Of a DNA stretch of 64,000 bases, positions 35,308-44,222 are shown piece after piece; position 1 is the first letter of the stretch, and every line of letters starts with the position of its first letter. Under the pieces are notes generated by a model, which was not told where the DNA came from, searched no databases, and worked only from the letters and a program-made list of their open reading frames with translations. The stretch comes from Variovorax boronicumulans (GTDB lineage Bacteria > Pseudomonadota > Gammaproteobacteria > Burkholderiales > Burkholderiaceae_C), in contig NZ_JAUSSG010000006.1 in the NCBI RefSeq assembly GCF_030812215.1, positions 310,001-374,000 on the forward strand. Direction: 5' to 3'. A program made the translations under genes and the position numbers.

Positions 35308-36957
35308 ATGAACAGCAGCGCTTCCACGACCATCGCACCCGTCCGGCTGCAGGCGCTGCTGCTGGCCGAGCCTGCCGGGGAGCTGGCCTTGCTCGACGTG
35401 CGCGAAACCCGCTGGTTCGTGCAGCGCCATCCCAACCTTGCGCGCAACGCGCCACTGAGCGGGCTCGAACTGCAGGTCGGCGCGCTCGTGCCGCGGCGTT
35501 CCACGCCCGTGGTGCTCTACGACGACTACAACGCGCCCGACGGCCCCGCCCAGGCTGCGTCGGCATTGCTTGCGCGCCTCGGCTACACCGACGTGCGTAT
35601 GCTCGACGGCGGCCTTCAGCGCTGGGTGACCGAGGGGCTGCCCGCCATCGACGGCTACGGCACGCTGGTCAAGGCCTTCGGCGACCGCGCGCGGCTGCAC
35701 TACGGCACGCCGGGCCTTCCCATCGACGCCCTGCGCGCACGCCAGCGCAAAGGCCTGCCGACCACGCTGGTCGATGCCCGGCCGCGCGCGGAATTCGAAT
35801 TCCTCTCGCTGCCCGGCGCGCGAAACCACGCCGGCATCGAGCTCGCGCTGCGCCGCTTCGAGCCGGACGGTGCGGAACATGTCTGGGCCATCAACTGCTT
35901 CAGCCGCACGCGCGGCATCATCGGCGCCACCACGCTGCGGCTGCTCGGCCGCGCGCCCGACGCGGTGTTCGTGGAAGACGGCGTGATGGCCTGGGGCCTG
36001 CAGGGTGCGCCGACGGTGCAGAACGCGGTGCCCGATGACGAGCTGCCGCCCGAATCGCCCGAGGTGCTGCGCCGCATTGCCGACGAACTGCTCGAACGCT
36101 TCGCCCTTCCCGTGGCCGACGCTGCGCAGCTCGCCAACTGGCGCGCCGACGACACGCGCACGCTCTACCTCTTCGACGTGCGCCCCACCGCCGATCCGGC
36201 CTTCGCGGGCACCGCGGTCCAGCAGGTGCCCGGCGGTCAGTTGTTCATGCATTTCGAGAACCTCGTTGGCACGCACGGCGCCCGCATCGTGCTCATCGAC
36301 GATCCGGCGCATCGCCTGCGCGCCGCAGTCACCAGCTTCTGGCTCACGCAGCTCAACCAGGCCGAGGTGTATGTCTACGACGGCGCGCTGTCGCCCGAAC
36401 AGGCGCCTCCCGCGCCGGCGGCCACGGTGACGGATGCACCCACGCCTCTCGACCCCGAAGCCCTCGCGCAGCTGCGCAGAAATGGCGCGGTGACGGTGAT
36501 CGACGTGGGCGCCAGCCTCGACTACGAACACGGCCACCTGCCCGGCGCGCTCTACATGCTGCCGGCCTCGCTGGGCCCGCTGGCCTCGCATGCCGTGGCC
36601 GGCCGCACACTGGTCTTCACCTCGCCCGATGGCGCGGCCGCACGCCGTGTCGCGCGCGACGCGCAACAGCGCTGGCCGGGATCGGGGGCGGTGTTCACCT
36701 GGCTCCGGGGCGGAACACAGGCCTGGAAGGCGTCAGGACGGCCGCTGTCGACCGCTTTCGTTGCGGCACAACTGCTGACCCCCTTCGACGACGACTGGGG
36801 CTCGGTCATGCGCGTGTTCGGCCCGCGCCGCGATGCGGCCTGGGCCGATTACCTCGCCTGGGAGCGGGCGCTGGCCGCACGGGTCCTGCAGGACCCGTCG
36901 GTACGCTTTCGCTTCTTTCCTACCGGGCAGGGGCCGGATCGGGCAGCTCGATCTTGA
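35308..36957 (+). CDS. Four-domain rhodanese-like protein
   Basis: 549 residues made of four rhodanese folds: about 10-115, 137-235, 262-360 and 382-480. The active-loop residue is Cys only in domain 2 (Cys 197 in INCFSRTRG). In the other domains the loop has Asp (VLYDDYN, about 72; VLIDDPAH, about 331) or Ser (FTSPDGAAA, 439). Only one site can therefore form a persulfide; the others are probably binding domains. A C-terminal 70-residue tail ends FFPTGQG. The start at 35308 is chosen for domain 1; 35275 is possible. The 3' end overlaps minE by 38 bases on the opposite strand. Confidence 0.85.
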   Translation: MNSSASTTIAPVRLQALLLAEPAGELALLDVRETRWFVQRHPNLARNAPLSGLELQVGALVPRRSTPVVLYDDYNAPDGPAQAASALLARLGYTDVRMLDGGLQRWVTEGLPAIDGYGTLVKAFGDRARLHYGTPGLPIDALRARQRKGLPTTLVDARPRAEFEFLSLPGARNHAGIELALRRFEPDGAEHVWAINCFSRTRGIIGATTLRLLGRAPDAVFVEDGVMAWGLQGAPTVQNAVPDDELPPESPEVLRRIADELLERFALPVADAAQLANWRADDTRTLYLFDVRPTADPAFAGTAVQQVPGGQLFMHFENLVGTHGARIVLIDDPAHRLRAAVTSFWLTQLNQAEVYVYDGALSPEQAPPAPAATVTDAPTPLDPEALAQLRRNGAVTVIDVGASLDYEHGHLPGALYMLPASLGPLASHAVAGRTLVFTSPDGAAARRVARDAQQRWPGSGAVFTWLRGGTQAWKASGRPLSTAFVAAQLLTPFDDDWGSVMRVFGPRRDAAWADYLAWERALAARVLQDPSVRFRFFPTGQGPDRAARS

Positions 36958-37192
36958 TGTCGAGCACTTCGAGGTTGTCCTGGGTCTCCAGGTGCACCTT
37001 GATGTCGTCGGGATTGATCGACACGTACTTGGAAATCACCGCCACCAGCTCGCGCTGGAGTTCGGGCAGGTAGTCGGGGCGCTTCTTGCCGCTGAGGCTG
37101 GAGCGCTCGTGCGCGAGGATGATCTGCAGGCGCTCTTTCGCGACGCTTGCAGTCTTCTTCTTCTCGCCAAGCAGGAACGAGAGAAACGACAT
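36920..37192 (-). CDS. minE: Cell division topological specificity factor MinE
   Basis: 90 residues, the usual length. The N-terminal membrane-targeting segment [32 protein letters not shown] is followed by the MinD-binding and dimer domain [44 protein letters not shown]. MinE stimulates MinD ATPase and drives pole-to-pole oscillation, placing the division septum at mid-cell. Two bases separate it from the minD stop. Its 3' end overlaps the rhodanese gene on the other strand. Confidence 0.97.
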   Translation of the reverse strand: MSFLSFLLGEKKKTASVAKERLQIILAHERSSLSGKKRPDYLPELQRELVAVISKYVSINPDDIKVHLETQDNLEVLDIKIELPDPAPAR

Positions 37193-37194
37193 GC

Positions 37195-38010
37195 CTACTT
37201 GCTCCCGAAAATCCGCTTGAAGAAGCCCGGCTTCTCTGCGTCGACGAAGCGCATGGGCTTCTCTTCACCGAGAAAGCGCGCCACCACATCGCTATAGGCC
37301 TGCGCCACGTCGGTGTCCTTGTCGTGGATCGCCGGCACGCCCTGGTTGGAGGCATGCAGCACGCTTTCCGACTCGGGAATCACGCCGATGAGCTTGATGC
37401 GCAGGATGTCCTGGATGTCTTCGAGCGAGAGCATCTGGCCGCCCGCCACCCGGTTCGGGTTGTAGCGGGTGATCAGGAGGTGCTCCTTGATCGGGTCGCC
37501 GCCTTCCTTGGCGCGCTTGGTCTTGCTGCTGAGCATGCCCAGGATGCGGTCCGAGTCGCGCACCGAGGAGACCTCGGGGTTGGTCACCACCAGCGCCTCG
37601 TCGGCGAAGTGCATCGCCATCATCGCGCCGGTCTCGATGCCCGCGGGCGAGTCGCAGACGATGTATTCGAAGTCCATCGCGGCGAGGTCGTTCAGGATCT
37701 TCTCGACGCCCTCTTGCGTGAGCGCTTCCTTGTCGCGCGTCTGCGAGGCGGCCAGCACGAACAGGTTGTCGCACTGCTTGTCCTTGATGAGCGCCTGGCT
37801 CAGGTTGGCTTCGCCTTGAATGACGTTGATGAGGTCGTACACCACGCGGCGTTCGCAGCCCATGATCAGGTCCAGGTTGCGCAGGCCCACGTCGAAGTCG
37901 ATCACGGCCGTCTTCTTGCCCGCGAGCGCGAGGCCGGATGCGAAGCTGGCGCTCGTGGTCGTCTTGCCGACGCCACCCTTGCCCGAGGTCACCACCACAA
38001 TTTTGGCCAT
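37195..38010 (-). CDS. minD: Septum site-determining ATPase MinD
   Basis: 271 residues. Deviant Walker [10 protein letters not shown] (10-18) right at the N-terminus, [17 protein letters not shown], the Walker B region [11 protein letters not shown] and the C-terminal amphipathic membrane helix [12 protein letters not shown]. MinD-ATP binds the membrane and recruits MinC and MinE. Two adjacent in-frame ATGs exist (38010, 38016); the AAGGA site sits 6 bases before the first-listed one and directly against the other, so 38010 is used. Confidence 0.97.
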   Translation of the reverse strand: MAKIVVVTSGKGGVGKTTTSASFASGLALAGKKTAVIDFDVGLRNLDLIMGCERRVVYDLINVIQGEANLSQALIKDKQCDNLFVLAASQTRDKEALTQEGVEKILNDLAAMDFEYIVCDSPAGIETGAMMAMHFADEALVVTNPEVSSVRDSDRILGMLSSKTKRAKEGGDPIKEHLLITRYNPNRVAGGQMLSLEDIQDILRIKLIGVIPESESVLHASNQGVPAIHDKDTDVAQAYSDVVARFLGEEKPMRFVDAEKPGFFKRIFGSK

Positions 38011-38076
38011 GGCCATTCCTTCTTGTTTCGATTCTGTTGTTGGTTGTCCGATGCGCCGCGTCCGTCAGGAAACACG

Positions 38077-38168
38077 GTCGCCGCCGGGCCGCCCCAAGGC
38101 GGACCGTGCCTCCCCCTCGGGGGGTGGCGAATTACACGCAGCGAAGCGGAGTGAAAAGCCGGGGGGCA
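38077..38168. repeat. GC-rich interspersed repeat, copy 1 (between minC and minD)
   Basis: About 90 bases beginning GCCGGGCCGCCCCAA, with a hairpin CTCCCCC/GGGGGGTGG in the middle and ending AAGCCGGGGGGC. A diverged copy lies at 56642-56724. It fills most of the 160-base gap between the minC stop and minD start. Similar intergenic units are common in Comamonadaceae genomes, from general knowledge. Confidence 0.8.
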
Positions 38169-38170
38169 TA

Positions 38171-38935
38171 TCAGATCGCGTCGATCACTAGTTTTTTTCC
38201 ATCCAGCCGCACCTGCGCCGACTTGCCGAGCACCGGGTCCGGCAGCGGCACCTCGTTGGTGCGGTAGATGCCGGCAATGGCCACGAGCTGCGCTTCCATG
38301 CAGGTCGAGAAGATGCGCGCCTCGGTGTTGCCGCGCGCGCCCGCAATCGCCTTGCCGCGCAATGGCGCGTAAACGTGCACGTTGCCGTCGGCGATGACCT
38401 CGGCGCCGAAGCTCACCACGGCCGTCACCACCACGTCGCCGCCGCGGGCGTAGACCTGCTGGCCCGAGCGCAGCGGCTTGTCGATGAGGAGCGTGCCGTT
38501 GGCCGGCACCGGCACCTCGCGCACGATCTGGGGGGCTTCGGCCGGCGCTTCCGCGGGCGGGGCCGGTGGCCGGGGCGCGGGGGCCGAGGGCATGGCCGCC
38601 AGCGAGAGGCCGGCGGCGCGGGCCGCGGCATTCTGGGTGTCGTTGCCGCCGCGCACCGCGATCGGCTGGGTCTGGTGGCGCGCCAAGAGGCTGCGCAGGG
38701 CCGCGAAGTCGATCTCGGCGGTGGCTTCGCCGTCCTCGTCCTGCTCGGGGAGCTGGGAGAGGTCGATCACCACCGGCTCCTGCTCGAAGAAGTCGGGTGA
38801 ATCCGCCAGCTGGGCGTCGAGCGCCTCGGCCAGCACGTCCAAGTCGGACGTCTTGAGGATCACTGCGATCAGCGGCAGCGTGGCGCTCTTGAATTCGAAA
38901 ACCGCCTTGGTGCGCGCGGCGGAGACATCGGCCAT
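38171..38935 (-). CDS. minC: Septum site-determining protein MinC
   Basis: 254 residues. N-terminal FtsZ-inhibiting domain starts FEFKSATLPLIAVILKTSDLDVLAEALDAQL. A Pro/Ala-rich linker (about 130-155) leads to the C-terminal beta-helix domain with LRSGQQVYARGGDVVVTAVVSFGAEVIADGNVHVYAPLRGKAIAGARGN and FSTCMEAQLVAIAGIYR, which binds MinD. MinC blocks Z-ring assembly near the poles. First gene of the minCDE operon; a repeat separates it from minD. Confidence 0.96.
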   Translation of the reverse strand: MADVSAARTKAVFEFKSATLPLIAVILKTSDLDVLAEALDAQLADSPDFFEQEPVVIDLSQLPEQDEDGEATAEIDFAALRSLLARHQTQPIAVRGGNDTQNAAARAAGLSLAAMPSAPAPRPPAPPAEAPAEAPQIVREVPVPANGTLLIDKPLRSGQQVYARGGDVVVTAVVSFGAEVIADGNVHVYAPLRGKAIAGARGNTEARIFSTCMEAQLVAIAGIYRTNEVPLPDPVLGKSAQVRLDGKKLVIDAI

Positions 38936-39097
38936 TGGGAAAACGTCGGTGCGAAAAGCGTTGGAGTCTAACGGGCGCGGGCTTCCGGGCGGTGACCGGG
39001 CCCCGCTTGATCCGCTCCAGACAACACTTCTTGCATGACGTTACGAGGCAAACGCCCAAGATTGCGCGCACTTCGCGCTGCGCCGCCGACCCCTCAT

Positions 39098-40381
39098 TCA
39101 GTTCTTCGTCTTGCCCAGCAGCGCGTAGAGGATGATCGCGCCGAACGTCGCGGTCCCGATGCCGCCGAGGGCGAAGTCGCCGAACTTCAGCGTGAAGTCG
39201 CCCGTGCCGATGATCAGCGTGATCGCCGCCACGATCAGGTTCTTGTTCTGCGAAAAGTCGACCTTGTTGTCGACCCAGATCTTGGCGCCTGCAATGGCGA
39301 TCAGCCCGAACACCACGATGCTCACGCCGCCCATCACCGGCAGCGGAATCGCCTGGATCAGCGCGCCGAACTTGGGGCTGAAACCCAGCACCAGCGCGAT
39401 CAGCGCCGCCACCACGAACACCGCCGTCGAGTAGATGCGCGTGGCCGCCATCACGCCGATGTTCTCGGCATAGGTGGTCACGCCCGTGCCGCCCGCGGCA
39501 CCGCTCACCACGGTGGCGATGCCGTCGCCGATGAAGGCGCGGCCCATGTAGGGGTCGAGGTTGCGGCCGGTCATGGCCGTCACCGCCTTCAGGTGGCCGA
39601 GGTTTTCGGCCACGAGGATGATCGCCACGGGCGCGATCAAGAGCATCGCGTTGGCCGTGAACACCGGCGTGGTGAAGGTCGGCAGGCCGAACCAGGCCGC
39701 ATTGGCGATGCCGCTCAGGTCCACCGGCTTGCCCATGCCCAGCAGGTTCGTGAGCACCGCGTAGACCACCGTGGCCAGGATCAACCCGACCAGGATCAGG
39801 AGGCGCTGCAGCATGCCCCGCGCGAACACCGCCACCAGCCCGACGCACAGGAAGGTCACGGCCTGCATCCACGAATCGAAGTTGCTGGCCGCCATGTTCT
39901 TGATCGGCACGGCCGCGAGGTTCAGGCCGATCACCGCCACCACGGCACCTGTGACCACGGGCGGCATGAAGCGTTCGATCCAGCCCGTGCCGATGGCCTG
40001 CACCAGCGCCCCGATGAGGATGTAGACCACCCCGCAGGCCACGATGCCGCCCAGCGCCACCGCGATGTTGGCGTTCGGCCCCTTGCCCGCGTAGCCGCTG
40101 GCCGCGATTACCACGCCGATGAAGGCGAAGCTCGAGCCCAGGTAGCTGGGCACCTTGCCGCCGGTCACGAAATAGAAGATCAGCGTGCCGATGCCGCTCA
40201 TCAGGATCGCGATGTTGGGGCTGAAGCCCATGAGGATCGGCGCCAGCACCGTGGCGCCGAACATCGCGATCACGTGCTGGATGCCCATCGCGCCGGTCTG
40301 CAGCCAGGGCAGCCGCTCGTCGGGCGCGATGACCGCGCCGTCGGCCAGTGTGGACACCGGCTTTTCAGTCCAGTTGAACAT
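39098..40381 (-). CDS. NCS2 family uracil/xanthine permease (UraA/RutG-like)
   Basis: 427-residue inner-membrane transporter with about 14 membrane segments. The NCS2 start LQTGAMGIQHVIAMFGATVLAPILMGFSPNIAILMSG includes the conserved His 36. The substrate-binding Glu residues are in VAENLGHLKAV and GVTTYAENIGVMA, as in UraA. The GTGVT motif and LEFGDFALGGIG-type C-terminus favour uracil/pyrimidine over xanthine, though not strictly. No pyrimidine-degradation (rut) genes are adjacent. Upstream of minC on the same strand with 162 bases between, so probably separate. Confidence 0.9.
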   Translation of the reverse strand: MFNWTEKPVSTLADGAVIAPDERLPWLQTGAMGIQHVIAMFGATVLAPILMGFSPNIAILMSGIGTLIFYFVTGGKVPSYLGSSFAFIGVVIAASGYAGKGPNANIAVALGGIVACGVVYILIGALVQAIGTGWIERFMPPVVTGAVVAVIGLNLAAVPIKNMAASNFDSWMQAVTFLCVGLVAVFARGMLQRLLILVGLILATVVYAVLTNLLGMGKPVDLSGIANAAWFGLPTFTTPVFTANAMLLIAPVAIILVAENLGHLKAVTAMTGRNLDPYMGRAFIGDGIATVVSGAAGGTGVTTYAENIGVMAATRIYSTAVFVVAALIALVLGFSPKFGALIQAIPLPVMGGVSIVVFGLIAIAGAKIWVDNKVDFSQNKNLIVAAITLIIGTGDFTLKFGDFALGGIGTATFGAIILYALLGKTKN

Positions 40382-40514
40382 TGCTTATCTCCTCTTGTTG
40401 GTTTGTCGCGGTGCGCCCCTGCGCGCTCCGGGGCGTGATTGTGGTGGATGAACCCCGCGCTGAACACACCCGCAAGAGAAGAAGATGGCGGCCCTCCCGG
40501 ACCGTCGCATCTTC

Positions 40515-40937
40515 TCAGCGTGGCTGGAGCACCGCCATCGTGATCCGCGACACGCAGGTCAGCTCGCCCGCCTCGTTCGTCAGGTCGATCTGCCAGACCT
40601 GCGTGGTGCGCCCCCGGTGCACCGGCCGCGCGGTGCCGATGACCCAGCCGCTGGTGACCGAGCGGATGTGGTTCGCGTTGATGTCCAGGCCCACGGCGCG
40701 GTCGCCCTCGGGGGCCGAGTAGTGCGCGCCGCAGGAGCCCAGCGTTTCGGCCAGCACCACCGACACGCCGCCATGCAGGATGCCGTAGGGCTGGCGGGTG
40801 CGTTCGTCGACCGGCACGCGGGCGCGGATGAAGTCGTCGCCCACCTCCAGGAACTCCATGCCCAGCGTGGACACGGCCGTGCCGACGTGGTTGCGGGTCA
40901 GTTCTTCGATCGAGATGTCTTTTTTCCAGATACGCAT
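40515..40937 (-). CDS. menI: Hotdog-fold acyl-CoA thioesterase, MenI/YdiI-like
   Basis: 140 residues, closely similar in order to E. coli YdiI/MenI (136): start RIWKKDISIEEL, GDDFIRARVPVDERTRQPYGILHGGVSVVLAETLGS with His 55 and catalytic Glu 64, then INANHIRS and QVWQIDLTNEAGELTCVSRIT. In E. coli it hydrolyses DHNA-CoA and other acyl-CoAs. Comamonads mostly use ubiquinone, so a general salvage acyl-CoA thioesterase role is more likely than menaquinone synthesis. Monocistronic, divergent from the AsmA-like gene. Confidence 0.88.
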   Translation of the reverse strand: MRIWKKDISIEELTRNHVGTAVSTLGMEFLEVGDDFIRARVPVDERTRQPYGILHGGVSVVLAETLGSCGAHYSAPEGDRAVGLDINANHIRSVTSGWVIGTARPVHRGRTTQVWQIDLTNEAGELTCVSRITMAVLQPR

Positions 40938-41021
40938 TCGGTTCTTTCGGGGACAGGGTTTCAGAAACTATAGCGATGGCGGCTGACATGGGCAGTCGCC
41001 TTTGCGTGCTAACTTGGCCCG

Positions 41022-42365
41022 ATGAAGCACCCCCTGCGCCGCTGGCTCATCGGCATCGCCACCGTCCTGCTGATCGGCATCGGTGCGCTGGTGTGGTTCG
41101 TGAGCTCGCGGCTGCCGAGCGACGAGGAGGTGGCGGTCCGCATCTCCGAGGGCTTCGAAAAACGCTTCGGCGTCGGCCTGAAGGTCGGCGGCGCCCACTG
41201 GGCCCTGCTGCCGACGCCGGTCCTCGTGCTTTCCGACATCGCCACCGACCAGCCGCGACCGGTCACCCTGCGCCGCGTCACGGCGCAGCTCAAGCTCACC
41301 GAGTTGCTGCACCGCGTCATCGCCGTGGACGAACTGGAGATCGAAAGCCTCGTGCTGCCGCGCGAGTCGGTGCGCGCCTTCCGCGGCAAGGGGCCGAAGC
41401 CGCACGAAGGCGGCAACGTCATCGCGCTGCCCGCACCCTGGACGCTCGCGCCGATTCCGCTGGAACAGGTGCGTTGGCGTGACGTGGTCTGGATCGACCG
41501 GCGCGACATCGCGCTTGCCTATGACGGCGAGATCGCCTTCGACGCCAACTGGCGCCCGCGCCAGGCCCGCGTGGAACGCGCCGGGGCGACGCCGCCGGCG
41601 CGCCTGCGCCTGGACCGCGAGGCCGGGCAGGACCGCTGGCGCACCCGCATCGACGTGGGCGGCGGCACGTGGAACGGCGTCACGCTGTTCGAGACGCCGG
41701 CCGGCGGCAAGCTGCGCCTGTCGGCCGAGCTCGAGCCGCGCCAGGTCGACATCGAAGGCCTCGTGCAGGCCTTCGGGCGGCGCACCTCGGTGGCGGGCAA
41801 GGTCAACGGCCATTCCACGCTCGTGGCCGAGGCGGACGAAGCCAACGAATTGGGCGCGCTCGTACGCAGCCTGCACACCCGCACCACCTTCTCGGTGCGG
41901 CCCGCCACGCTCACCAGGCTGGACATCGCCAAGGCCGTGACCACCGCAGGCATCAGCCGCGGCGGCACCACGCAGCTTGACGAACTCACCGGCACGCTCG
42001 ACACCCAGGGCACCGAGGACGGCATCGTGATGCGCTACACCAACCTCAAGGCGCGGTCGGGCGTGCTCACGGCAAGCGGCAACCTGCGGCTCTTCAATCG
42101 CAAGATGGAGGGTGACCTCGCGGTGGACTTGGTGGACGGCGTGGTCGGTGTGCCGCTGAAGATCGGCGGCAGCGTGAGCGACCCCGAGGTGTCGTTGACG
42201 GGCGGTGCGCTCGCGGGTGCTGCCGTCGGCAGCGCGGTGCTGCCGGGCGTGGGCACGGCCATCGGTGCGCGCGTGGGGCAGCAGGTCGAGAAGCTGTTCG
42301 GCGGCGGGGAGCCCGAAAAGAAGCCTGCGCCGAAGCCGCGAAAGCCCCCGGCCTCGCAACGCTAA
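41022..42365 (+). CDS. AsmA-like family protein
   Basis: 447 residues. A single N-terminal membrane anchor (about 8-30, LIGIATVLLIGIGALVWFV) followed by SSRLPSDEEVAVRISEGFEKRFGVGLKVGGAHWALLPTPVLVLSDI, the AsmA-type opening. The body is a beta-rich repeat; a C-terminal Gly/Ala glycine-zipper helix LAGAAVGSAVLPGVGTAIGARVGQQVEK precedes a Lys/Pro-rich tail. AsmA-like proteins belong to the bridge-like lipid-transfer superfamily linking inner and outer membranes. It lacks the large size of YhdP or TamB, so it is a short member. Exact role unknown. Confidence 0.8.
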   Translation: MKHPLRRWLIGIATVLLIGIGALVWFVSSRLPSDEEVAVRISEGFEKRFGVGLKVGGAHWALLPTPVLVLSDIATDQPRPVTLRRVTAQLKLTELLHRVIAVDELEIESLVLPRESVRAFRGKGPKPHEGGNVIALPAPWTLAPIPLEQVRWRDVVWIDRRDIALAYDGEIAFDANWRPRQARVERAGATPPARLRLDREAGQDRWRTRIDVGGGTWNGVTLFETPAGGKLRLSAELEPRQVDIEGLVQAFGRRTSVAGKVNGHSTLVAEADEANELGALVRSLHTRTTFSVRPATLTRLDIAKAVTTAGISRGGTTQLDELTGTLDTQGTEDGIVMRYTNLKARSGVLTASGNLRLFNRKMEGDLAVDLVDGVVGVPLKIGGSVSDPEVSLTGGALAGAAVGSAVLPGVGTAIGARVGQQVEKLFGGGEPEKKPAPKPRKPPASQR

Positions 42366-42376
42366 GACAGCGCGCT

Positions 42377-44185
42377 TCAGGCGGGCTCGGCGTCGCCGGG
42401 TGGCTCGATGGCCGCAACCGCTTCGGCCTCCTGCATGCGCGGCACCGGCCGCTCGCCGATCTGCTGGCGCCACATCGCGTAGTACAGCCCCTTGCCTTCG
42501 AGCAACGCCGCATGCGTGCCGCTCTCCACGATGCGTCCTTTTTCCAGCACGTGGATCGTGCCCGCATGCATGATCGTCGAGAGCCGGTGCGCGATGAGGA
42601 TGGTGATCTGCGTGCTGCGCGCCGAAATCTCGCGCACCGTGGCGGTGATCTGCTCTTCGGTCAGCGAGTCGAGCGCCGAGGTGGCCTCGTCGAAGATCAG
42701 AAGGCGCGGCTCCCGCACCAGCGCCCGCGCAATCGACAGCCGCTGCTTCTCGCCGCCCGAGAGCTTCATGCCGCGCTCGCCGATGGGCGTGTCCAGCCCC
42801 TCGGGCGACTTCTCGGCCAGGTACGCGCACGAGGCCTGCCGCATGGCTTCGAGGATCTCCTCGTCGGTCGCGTCGGGCTTCACGAGCTGCAGGTTCTCGC
42901 GGATCGTGCCCGCGAAGAGATGCGTCTCCTGCGTCACGAAGCCGATCTGCCGGCGCGCCTGGTTGTAGCGCAGGTCGCGCGTGGAGATGTCGTTGTAGAA
43001 CACCTCGCCGCTCGCGGGCGTGTACAGGCCCACGAGCAGTTTCACGAGCGTCGACTTGCCCGAGCCCGAGGGCCCGACGAAGGCGATGGTGTCGCCCAGC
43101 CCCGCCTCGAACGACACCTCATCGAGCGCGTTGTCCGTCGCGCCCTTGTGGCGAAAGCTCACGTCGGCAAACCGCAGGTGCGTGACCGGCCCGATGCTGA
43201 TCGGCGACTCGGGCCGCCGCTCGATGGGCTTTTGCATCAGCGCCTCGAAGTTCAACAGCGACGCCTCGGCCTCGCGGTACGCCAGGATGATGTTGCCCAG
43301 CTCCTGCAGCGGCGCAAAGATCGCCACCGAAATGAACTGCATCGCGATCAACTCGCCCGTGCTCAGCACGTTGCGAAAGATCAGCCACAGCAACGCGAAC
43401 AGCACCGCCAGCTTCAGCAGGCTCAGCGTGGTGCCTTGCAGAAAGGACAAGAGCCGGATGCGCTTCACCTTCTGCATCTCGAGTGCGAAGATGCGCGTGG
43501 TCTGCGCCTGCAGCCGCCGTATCTCCGGAAAGGTCAGCCCCAGGCTCTTGATGAGTTCGATGTTGCGCAGCGATTCGGTGATGAAGCCCGAATTGCGGTT
43601 CGTCTCGCGCGTGATCGAGCGCTGCTGGCTCTTGATCTCGCGGCTCAGGAGGCCGGTGAGCCCACCCAGCACCAGCACGCCGATCAGGAACACGGGAACC
43701 AGGAGCCAGTGCTTGGTCACCGCGTACCAGACCAGGAACCCGATGCCCACGATGGCTGCGAACGCGGTGTTGATGAAGGCGTTGATGAAGCGCTCGCTGT
43801 CCGCGCGCACCTTCTGCAGCATCGACAGCGTTTCGCCGCTGCGCAGGTCCTCGAATTCGGGGAACTTCAGGCGCAGCACCTGCCGCAGCCCGTCGTTGAA
43901 GATCTGCGTGCCGAACTTCTGCACCACCAGCCGCGTGATGTATTCCTGCAGCGCCTTCGCGAGCCGCGATGCGATGGCCACGCCTACCGCGAGCGCCAGC
44001 AGCCGCAGCACGCCGGAGACCAGTTCTTCTTCCGTCTTGCCGTCGCGGTGGATCGCATACTGGTCGATGATCTTGCCGAAGATGATCGGGTCGACCAGCG
44101 CCAGCACCTGGCTGATGCCCGCCAGCAGCAGGGCAAGCAGTGCGAGGCGCGCGTGCGGCCGGAGGTACGTCCAGAGGATGTGCAT
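42377..44185 (-). CDS. ABC exporter, fused membrane and ATPase domains (MsbA-type)
   Basis: 602 residues. N-terminal six-segment membrane domain (about 1-320) with LVVQKFGTQIFNDGLRQVLRLKFPEF coupling helices, then the ATPase: Walker A GPSGSGKST at about 370-378, Q-loop FVTQETHLFAGTIREN, signature LSGGEKQRLSIARAL near 473, Walker B LLIFDEATSALD and the H-loop IAHRLST. A half-transporter that must dimerise. Substrate (lipid, drug or peptide) unknown. It converges on the AsmA-like gene with 11 bases between. Confidence 0.92.
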   Translation of the reverse strand: MHILWTYLRPHARLALLALLLAGISQVLALVDPIIFGKIIDQYAIHRDGKTEEELVSGVLRLLALAVGVAIASRLAKALQEYITRLVVQKFGTQIFNDGLRQVLRLKFPEFEDLRSGETLSMLQKVRADSERFINAFINTAFAAIVGIGFLVWYAVTKHWLLVPVFLIGVLVLGGLTGLLSREIKSQQRSITRETNRNSGFITESLRNIELIKSLGLTFPEIRRLQAQTTRIFALEMQKVKRIRLLSFLQGTTLSLLKLAVLFALLWLIFRNVLSTGELIAMQFISVAIFAPLQELGNIILAYREAEASLLNFEALMQKPIERRPESPISIGPVTHLRFADVSFRHKGATDNALDEVSFEAGLGDTIAFVGPSGSGKSTLVKLLVGLYTPASGEVFYNDISTRDLRYNQARRQIGFVTQETHLFAGTIRENLQLVKPDATDEEILEAMRQASCAYLAEKSPEGLDTPIGERGMKLSGGEKQRLSIARALVREPRLLIFDEATSALDSLTEEQITATVREISARSTQITILIAHRLSTIMHAGTIHVLEKGRIVESGTHAALLEGKGLYYAMWRQQIGERPVPRMQEAEAVAAIEPPGDAEPA

Positions 44186-44222
44186 CGCGCCAGTATGCGA
44201 CGCACCCCTCGCACCTGCGAAA

